Below, one piece after another: positions 59,510 through 64,000 of a stretch of DNA of 64,000 nt (the first letter of the stretch is position 1; the number at the start of each line of letters is the position of its first letter). The notes beneath the pieces are model-generated. The model had not been told where the DNA came from. It did not search any database and saw nothing but the letters and a program-made list of their open reading frames with translations. Position numbers and translations under genes: made by a program. Source of the stretch: Caballeronia sp031450805 (GTDB taxonomy: Bacteria > Pseudomonadota > Gammaproteobacteria > Burkholderiales > Burkholderiaceae); the NCBI RefSeq assembly GCF_031450805.1, contig NZ_JARTVY010000002.1, positions 372,001-436,000 of the forward strand, in the 5' to 3' direction.

Positions 59510-60532
59510 ATGCAGAACACGCCTTCGCTCAGGACTTCAATGCCACGCGAGATCGCGCCTGACTCCCTCAACGACGCGCCGCTTCACGATTCGCGCGAGT
59601 GGGGCTTGTCGCGCATCGTCGCGGAACTGCGTGAGTCGCGCGAGGAGTTGCATCGCACGCGGCATCCGCTCGGCATTCGCGAGTTGCCGTCGCGCGACGC
59701 CATTGTGAAGATCGTCAACGGTCTGCGTTCCGCGCTCTTTCCGACACATTACGGCGCGCCGGATTTGACCGACGAAAGCGTCGATTACTACGTCGGTCAG
59801 ACGCTGGAAAACACGCTGCGCCTGCTGCACGAGCAGATTCGCCGCGCATTGCGCTTCCTGCCCGAGCATCGCGATACCAACGATGCCGAGCTGAACACTT
59901 ATGCTTTCGGCATCGCGCGCGAATTCGGCGCGCAATTGCCGGCTATCCGCGCGCTGCTCGTCTCGGATATCAAGGCCGCTTTCACCGGCGACCCCGCCGC
60001 GCAGCACATCACCGAGATTCTGCTGTGCTATCCGGGCGTATGGGCGATGACGCATCATCGTCTCGCGCACGCGCTGCATGAGCTCGGCGTGCCGCTGCTC
60101 GCGCGCTTCATCAACGAGATCGCGCATTCGCTGACGGGCATCGACATTCACCCCGGTGCGACGATCGGTCCGAGCTTTTTCATCGACCACGGCACGGGCG
60201 TGGTGATCGGCGAGACGGCGGTCATCGGCGAGCGGGTGCGCGTTTATCAGGCGGTCACGCTCGGGGCAAAGAGCTTTCCATCGGGCAATGACGGCGTGCT
60301 CGTGAAGGGCAACGCGCGGCATCCGATCGTCGAGGACGATGTCGTGATCTATGCAGGCGCGACCATTCTTGGCCGCGTCACCATCGGCAAGGGCTCGGTG
60401 ATCGGCGGCAACGTGTGGCTCACGCATAGCGTTCCGCCGGGCAGCAACGTGTCGCAAGGCAAGGTGCGCGAAGGCGCGGGAGCGGATGCGCCGCGCAACG
60501 GCATCGGCAGCGACAACGGTCACGGCGCATAA
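59510..60532 (+). CDS. cysE: Serine O-acetyltransferase (EpsC type)
   Basis: A 340-residue serine acetyltransferase, the first step of cysteine synthesis. It has a long helical N-terminal domain and then the left-handed beta-helix: IHPGATIGPSFFIDHGTGVVIGETAVIGERVRVYQAVTLGAKSF, HPIVEDDVVIYAGATILGRVTIGKGSVIGGNVWLTHSVPPGSNV. The catalytic His and Asp are in FFIDHGTGVVIGE. The extra N-terminal length puts it in the EpsC group. Its product O-acetylserine is also the CysB inducer, so it links to the sulfur island in function though not in position. Confidence 0.92.
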   Translation: MQNTPSLRTSMPREIAPDSLNDAPLHDSREWGLSRIVAELRESREELHRTRHPLGIRELPSRDAIVKIVNGLRSALFPTHYGAPDLTDESVDYYVGQTLENTLRLLHEQIRRALRFLPEHRDTNDAELNTYAFGIAREFGAQLPAIRALLVSDIKAAFTGDPAAQHITEILLCYPGVWAMTHHRLAHALHELGVPLLARFINEIAHSLTGIDIHPGATIGPSFFIDHGTGVVIGETAVIGERVRVYQAVTLGAKSFPSGNDGVLVKGNARHPIVEDDVVIYAGATILGRVTIGKGSVIGGNVWLTHSVPPGSNVSQGKVREGAGADAPRNGIGSDNGHGA

Positions 60533-60538
60533 ACGACG

Positions 60539-60564
60539 AAAGGGCCGCGAAGGCCCTTTCTCTT
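60539..60564. terminator. Intrinsic terminator after cysE
   Basis: AAAGGGCC (60539-60546) pairs with GGCCCTTT (60552-60559), loop of 5 bases, followed by CTCTT. It lies 7 bases past the cysE stop and before the convergent folE stop at 60585, so it may serve both. Confidence 0.75.
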
Positions 60565-60584
60565 GCCTGCCGCGAATTGCCGCT

Positions 60585-61235
60585 TCAGGTATTGGTCACG
60601 CTGAACGCGCTCGATTGTCCGACGATCGCAAGAAACTCGCGCCGCGTGGAAGGATCGTCGCGGAACGATCCCAGCATGCGCGACGTCACCATCGCCACGC
60701 CCGCCTTGTGCACGCCGCGTGTCGACATGCACTGATGCGCAGCTTCCAGAATGACGCCGACGCCGAGCGGTTGCAGCACCTCGTCGAGCGTATCCGCGAT
60801 TTGCGCGGTCATCTTCTCCTGAATCTGCAGGCGCTTCGCGAAAGCGTCGACAAGGCGCGCGAGCTTCGAGATGCCGACCACACGCTTGTTAGGCAGATAA
60901 GCGACATGCGCCCGTCCGATGATCGGCACCATGTGATGCTCGCAATAGCTCTCGAAGCGAATGTCCTTCAGCACGATCATTTCGTCATAACCCTGCACTT
61001 CGGAGAAGGTGCGGGCCAGGATGTCGTGCGGATTCTCCGCGTAGCCCGCGAAGAACTCTTCGTAGGAACGCACGACGCGCGCAGGCGTGTCCAGCAGGCC
61101 TTCGCGGCGGGGATCGTCGCCGGCCCAGCGCAATAGCACGCGCACCGCTGCTTCGGCTTCCTCGCGCGTCGGACGATCGGCTGAATCAGCGGGCATGTCC
61201 GAGCCGGTTAGATGATTTTTGCGCGGGCTGCTCAT
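60585..61235 (-). CDS. folE: GTP cyclohydrolase I
   Basis: A 216-residue cytosolic enzyme that converts GTP to 7,8-dihydroneopterin triphosphate, the first step of folate and pterin synthesis. The zinc site is CEHHMVP with Cys and His, and the later CMSTRGV; PARVVRSYEEFFAGYAENP, YLPNKRVVGISKLARLVDAFAKRLQIQE and GSFRDDPSTRREFL are classical. The ATG at 61235 is preceded by AAGGAG. It is convergent with cysE. Confidence 0.95.
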   Translation of the reverse strand: MSSPRKNHLTGSDMPADSADRPTREEAEAAVRVLLRWAGDDPRREGLLDTPARVVRSYEEFFAGYAENPHDILARTFSEVQGYDEMIVLKDIRFESYCEHHMVPIIGRAHVAYLPNKRVVGISKLARLVDAFAKRLQIQEKMTAQIADTLDEVLQPLGVGVILEAAHQCMSTRGVHKAGVAMVTSRMLGSFRDDPSTRREFLAIVGQSSAFSVTNT

Positions 61236-61352
61236 TGAAAACTCCTTCTGTTCGGTTTTGCGGATAGCGCCGTATATTGTTCCACGTTTTATAAGGCCTA
61301 TACGCGTGTCCGGTCTTTAGGGCTTTCCATGGGCCGCCCGCGCGGGCGGCGA

Positions 61353-61805
61353 TTACGCCGGGTTGCTCTCGACGCCGCCGAGCACCATCCACGACACGCC
61401 GAACTTGTCCTGCACCATGCCGAAGCGCTTGGCGAAGAACGTCTGGGTCATCGGCATCTGCACCTGGCCGCCGTCGCCGAGGGCGCTGAAGAACTTCTCG
61501 GCCTGCTGCTCGTCGCTGGCCGTCAGCGAGAGCGACACGCCCTTGAATTCGGGCTTGCCGCTGCACATGCCGTCCGACGCCATCAACATGGAATCGCCGA
61601 TGGTGAACGCGGTGTGCATGACCTTGTCTTCCGAACCTGCCGGCATGCTGCAGCCGCTGGCCGCTTCGCTGCCGCCGTCTTTCGACGCGTCGGGATTGTC
61701 CCGGAAGCGCATCATCATCAGCACTTGCGCGCCGAGCTGTTCGCGATAGAACGTGACCGCTTCTTCACAACGGCCTTCGAAAAACAAATAGGGCTGAACT
61801 TGCAT
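61353..61805 (-). CDS. VOC-superfamily protein (PhnB-like)
   Basis: A 150-residue glyoxalase/bleomycin-resistance fold protein of the PhnB type: MQVQPYLFFEGRCEEAVTFYREQLGAQVLMMMRF, MHTAFTIGDSMLMASDG, SLSLTASDEQQAEKFFSALGDGGQVQMPMTQTFFAKRFGMVQDKFGVSWMV. It is likely a metal-binding protein of unassigned activity. The ATG at 61805 has AGGAG upstream. It lies 23 bases after the SnoaL-like gene, in the same direction. Confidence 0.88.
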   Translation of the reverse strand: MQVQPYLFFEGRCEEAVTFYREQLGAQVLMMMRFRDNPDASKDGGSEAASGCSMPAGSEDKVMHTAFTIGDSMLMASDGMCSGKPEFKGVSLSLTASDEQQAEKFFSALGDGGQVQMPMTQTFFAKRFGMVQDKFGVSWMVLGGVESNPA

Positions 61806-61828
61806 GTCTGCTCCTTGAAATGCGACTG

Positions 61829-62251
61829 TCAGGACTTCTCGTCCGGGTCCATGTCCATCATCAGCGGCACCGAGGCGTGTTCGTGCACCACGCGCCAGTC
61901 GCCGTCTATTCTTCTGAAACATACGGTGGCGCGAACGATGTCATCGCGCCCGCCCGCCGCCACGTGATTGAGCGAGTGCAGGAACGCGATGTCACCGCTT
62001 GCCGCGACATGCATCTCCCTGAACTCGAACGTGAACGGGCCGGCGATGCTGTCGAACCAGCGTTGCCAGTTCTCGCGATAGCGCTCCACACCCTGCATGG
62101 ACGCGGGCGGTACGACATCGAACACGACGGCGTCCGCCGCGTAATGCGCGACGAGCGCAGACGCGTCTTTTGCCAGCACCGCTTGCCGCCACGCTTCTGC
62201 AATCTCGCGAATGCGCGCTTCGTCATTCATACGGTCGTTCGGAACGGACAT
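61829..62251 (-). CDS. SnoaL-like/DUF4440 nuclear-transport-factor-2-fold protein
   Basis: A 140-residue NTF2-fold protein: IREIAEAWRQAVLAKDASALVAHYAADAVVFDVVPPASMQGVERYRENWQRWFDSIAGPFTFEFREMHVAASGDIAFLHSLNHVA and FRRIDGDWRVVHEHASVP. Such proteins are ketosteroid-isomerase-like enzymes or binding proteins. I chose the ATG at 62251, which has GGAGG 5 bases upstream; another at 62278 is nine codons earlier. It is divergent from the TetR gene and probably under its control, together with the VOC gene. Confidence 0.85.
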   Translation of the reverse strand: MSVPNDRMNDEARIREIAEAWRQAVLAKDASALVAHYAADAVVFDVVPPASMQGVERYRENWQRWFDSIAGPFTFEFREMHVAASGDIAFLHSLNHVAAGGRDDIVRATVCFRRIDGDWRVVHEHASVPLMMDMDPDEKS

Positions 62252-62336
62252 GATGCCTCCACGCGTGACGGTATTCATACGATGCGCGCCTGCCGTGACA
62301 GAACGGCTAGGGCCTGAGCGAAATTATTCTTCGCTT

Positions 62337-62351
62337 GTGTACACCGTCCAC
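62337..62351. promoter_or_regulatory. TetR-type operator 1
   Basis: GTGTAC-ACC-GTCCAC, an inverted repeat of the form GTGGAC-N3-GTCCAC with one mismatch, in the gap between the SnoaL-like gene and the TetR gene. A second copy lies 32 bases on. Confidence 0.6.
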
Positions 62352-62368
62352 AAAAACTAGCAGAGATA

Positions 62369-62383
62369 ATGGACGCTGTCCAC
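62369..62383. promoter_or_regulatory. TetR-type operator 2
   Basis: ATGGAC-GCT-GTCCAC, the same palindrome with one mismatch at the outer base. Its centre lies 32 bases (about three helical turns) from operator 1 and 33 bases before the TetR ATG, so two repressor dimers could bind on one face of the DNA. Confidence 0.6.
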
Positions 62384-62408
62384 ATACGCCATCGCCCTTA
62401 GAAGCAAA

Positions 62409-63053
62409 ATGACAATACCGAACGCGAAGAAAGCGCGAAGCACTTACAGACATGGCGACTTGCGGCGTGCATTGATCGACGCCGGGATAGAGCTTGCGCG
62501 TGAAGGCGGGCCGGATGCAATCGTGCTGCGCGAAGCGACGCGCCGTGCGGGCGTCGTGCCTAACGCGGCATATCGGCATTTCGAGAGCAGGCAGGCGTTG
62601 CTGTCGGCGGTGCGCTCGGCGGCGCTGTCGTCGGTGGCCGCGGCGATGGAAGATGAACTTGCCGCGCGCCCGAGGAAGCGTCGCCGCACCGATGCCGCGC
62701 GCGCGGGCCTGCGCGCCATCGGTGCGGGTTATCTGCGGTTCGCGCAGGAAGAGACGGGATTGTTTCGCACGGCGTTTGCCGCGCCGCAAGCGGAGTGGGC
62801 CGAGCACGATGCGCCTTATGGCGCAGGGCCGAGCGGTCTCGATCCCTTCCAGCTATTGAGCCGCGCGCTGGACGAGATGGTGGAGGCGGGCGCGCTGGAA
62901 GCGCGTCGGCGCAGGCAGGCGGAATATCTGGCGTGGAGCGCGGTGCATGGGTTCGCGCTGCTATTGATCGAAGGCCCGCTGCAAGGGCTCGGCCCCGAAC
63001 AGGTCGAGCCGCTTGCAACGCGTCTTCTTGCGATGGTCGAGCAAGGCTTATGA
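62409..63053 (+). CDS. TetR-family repressor
   Basis: A 214-residue regulator. The helix-turn-helix is RRALIDAGIELAREGGPDAIVLREATRRAGVVPNAAYRHFESRQALLSAV, the usual TetR start with Y-RHF at the recognition helix. The C-terminal ligand domain is helical (EETGLFRTAFAAPQ, LSRALDEMVEAGALEARRRRQAEYLAWSAVHGFALLLIEGPL). It is divergent from the SnoaL/VOC pair, with two palindromes between, so self-control and control of that operon are likely. The inducer is unknown. Confidence 0.9.
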   Translation: MTIPNAKKARSTYRHGDLRRALIDAGIELAREGGPDAIVLREATRRAGVVPNAAYRHFESRQALLSAVRSAALSSVAAAMEDELAARPRKRRRTDAARAGLRAIGAGYLRFAQEETGLFRTAFAAPQAEWAEHDAPYGAGPSGLDPFQLLSRALDEMVEAGALEARRRRQAEYLAWSAVHGFALLLIEGPLQGLGPEQVEPLATRLLAMVEQGL

Positions 63054-63057
63054 CCGC

Positions 63058-64000
63058 TTAACCCTTCTTTTGCGCATTGACGCTCGCCACCGGTTCAACG
63101 ATGCTCAGGAGCAGCAGAAGACAGAGCAGGGATGTGCCGAACATGTAGAGGAACACGCTCGTCCAGCTATACCGATCCAGCAGCAGCCCGACCGCCAGCG
63201 GCGCGCATGCGCCACCGATCTGCCCGAGCGAATTGACGATGCCGAATGCCGTCGGATACGTGGCTTTCGTCGCCAGGCCCATCGGATAGGCGGAATATCC
63301 CGCGAAGCCGATGCCGAGCATGAGGCCGGACATGATCAGCGCCGCGCCCAGATAAGCGACGCTATCGGGTGCATCGATCAGCGCGAACATCATGATCATC
63401 GTGCCGAGCGCGCCGAGCATCATCATCGGCTTGCGGCGGCCGCCAAGCAGACGGTCCGAGATCACGCCGCCGAGCATGTTGCCCGCTACCGCGCCGATGA
63501 AAGGCGCCGACGCGAGGAAGCCCATCTTGACCGAAGCGAAGCCTTTCACGGTCACGAGATAAGTCGGGATCCACGAGATGAAGATATTGCTGATGCCGAT
63601 CATGCAGCCATAGCCCAACGCTACGCCAAAGACATTCCATGAGCGGAACACCTGGCGAATGGTCTCGAGCGGAGCGACGCGCTTCGTGCGATTGATGGCG
63701 TCGAGCCAGGGCATCGGTTCGAGATGGCCGCGGCTCGCGGCTTTGACTTCGCTCTTGCCGGAGGGCGCTTCATCGAGGATATAGCGGCGTTCGGCGGGCG
63801 AACAGAAGCGGTTCTCAGTCGGCGAATTCGTCACGAGCGCCATCCACACGAACGCGAGCACGATACCCGGCACCGCGAACACATAGAAGATTTCGCGCCA
63901 TCCCCAAAGCTGGATCACGATGATGCACACCGGCGGCACGATCAGCGGCCCGAGCTTCGACGCTGCGATCCAGAGGCCGGTTGCCGTGCCTTTTTCCTTA
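63058..64000 (-). CDS. ACS-family MFS transporter, C-terminal part
   Basis: Partial gene: the stop is at 63058 and the frame is open to the right edge, so about 314 codons are present and the N-terminal third is missing. It reads KEKGTATGLWIAASKLGPLIVPP, then a helix WREIFYVFAVPGIVLAFVW, LVTNSPTENRFCSPAERRYI, and VFGVALGYGCMIGISNIFISWIPTYLVTVKGFASVKMGFLASAPFIGAVAGNMLGGVISDRLLGG. This is the anion:cation symporter group (glucarate, phthalate, hydroxyphenylacetate and similar acids). An organic-acid substrate is likely. It ends 4 bases from the TetR stop, convergent. Confidence 0.88.
   Translation of the reverse strand, partial: KEKGTATGLWIAASKLGPLIVPPVCIIVIQLWGWREIFYVFAVPGIVLAFVWMALVTNSPTENRFCSPAERRYILDEAPSGKSEVKAASRGHLEPMPWLDAINRTKRVAPLETIRQVFRSWNVFGVALGYGCMIGISNIFISWIPTYLVTVKGFASVKMGFLASAPFIGAVAGNMLGGVISDRLLGGRRKPMMMLGALGTMIMMFALIDAPDSVAYLGAALIMSGLMLGIGFAGYSAYPMGLATKATYPTAFGIVNSLGQIGGACAPLAVGLLLDRYSWTSVFLYMFGTSLLCLLLLLSIVEPVASVNAQKKG

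Noticed and set aside
1..64000. CRISPR array, insertion sequence, prophage or integron
   Set aside because: No regularly spaced repeats, transposase or integrase-like proteins, or flanking terminal repeats were seen.

Overview
The window is GC-rich Gram-negative chromosomal DNA. Its gene content fits Burkholderiaceae, most likely Paraburkholderia or Caballeronia: an ortho-cleavage ben/cat cluster with a BenM/CatR-type regulator, a Burkholderia-style porin, DUF3563 and DUF3253 proteins, many LysR and MFS genes, an FNR-family regulator with four N-terminal cysteines, and tRNA-Val(GAC). It is accessory-rich. I see no insertion sequence, prophage, rRNA or CRISPR array. The taxonomic statement is inference from gene content, not from a search.

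Layout. 1-3.6 kb: start of an MHS-type transporter (cut by the window edge), a HAD phosphatase and quinone-linked D-lactate dehydrogenase. 3.6-11.4 kb: benzoate to muconolactone catabolism, with catA-benABCD and a RidA-like gene on the minus strand and divergent catR-catB-catC on the plus strand. 11.5-22.3 kb: an organosulfur-scavenging island with three SfnB/DszC-type flavoproteins, two flavin-dependent monooxygenases, an orphan NLPA/MetQ-type binding protein, an ssuCBA transporter and a patch of decayed transporter genes. 22.6-28.0 kb: a single-domain response regulator, a PAS histidine kinase and a four-PAS hybrid kinase. 28.0-28.9 kb: a long intergenic stretch with a strong candidate small RNA and an orphan LacI-type palindrome.

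28.9-38.8 kb: an SDR/LysR divergent pair, a PHB-depolymerase-type esterase with a CopG-type regulator behind a near-consensus promoter and palindrome, an alpha/beta-hydrolase-LuxR fusion, a ferritin-like protein, a DUF3563 peptide, a 7TM-GGDEF-EAL protein and a FeeM-type N-acyl amino acid synthase. 39.1-45.8 kb: porin, DUF3253, sterol-desaturase-type protein, PepSY membrane protein and TonB-dependent receptor behind a possible Fur box. 45.8-50.5 kb: tRNA-Val, EgtB-like enzyme, FNR-type regulator, UspA, DHA2 efflux pump. 50.6-54.9 kb: alpha-ketoglutaric semialdehyde dehydrogenase and an SMP-30 lactonase separated by a hipBA module whose hipA is frameshifted. 54.9-64 kb: mixed metabolic and hypothetical genes including cysE and folE, a TetR gene behind twin operators, and the 3' part of an ACS-type MFS gene.

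How the genes work together. BenABC oxidise benzoate to a cis-diol, BenD makes catechol, CatA opens the ring, and CatB and CatC give beta-ketoadipate enol-lactone; the later steps (catD, pca genes) are not here. The sulfur island would import sulfonates or related compounds and release sulfite by reduced-flavin monooxygenases; a flavin reductase is not encoded in the window. KGSADH and the SMP-30 lactonase fit a non-phosphorylative sugar or sugar-acid route to 2-oxoglutarate.
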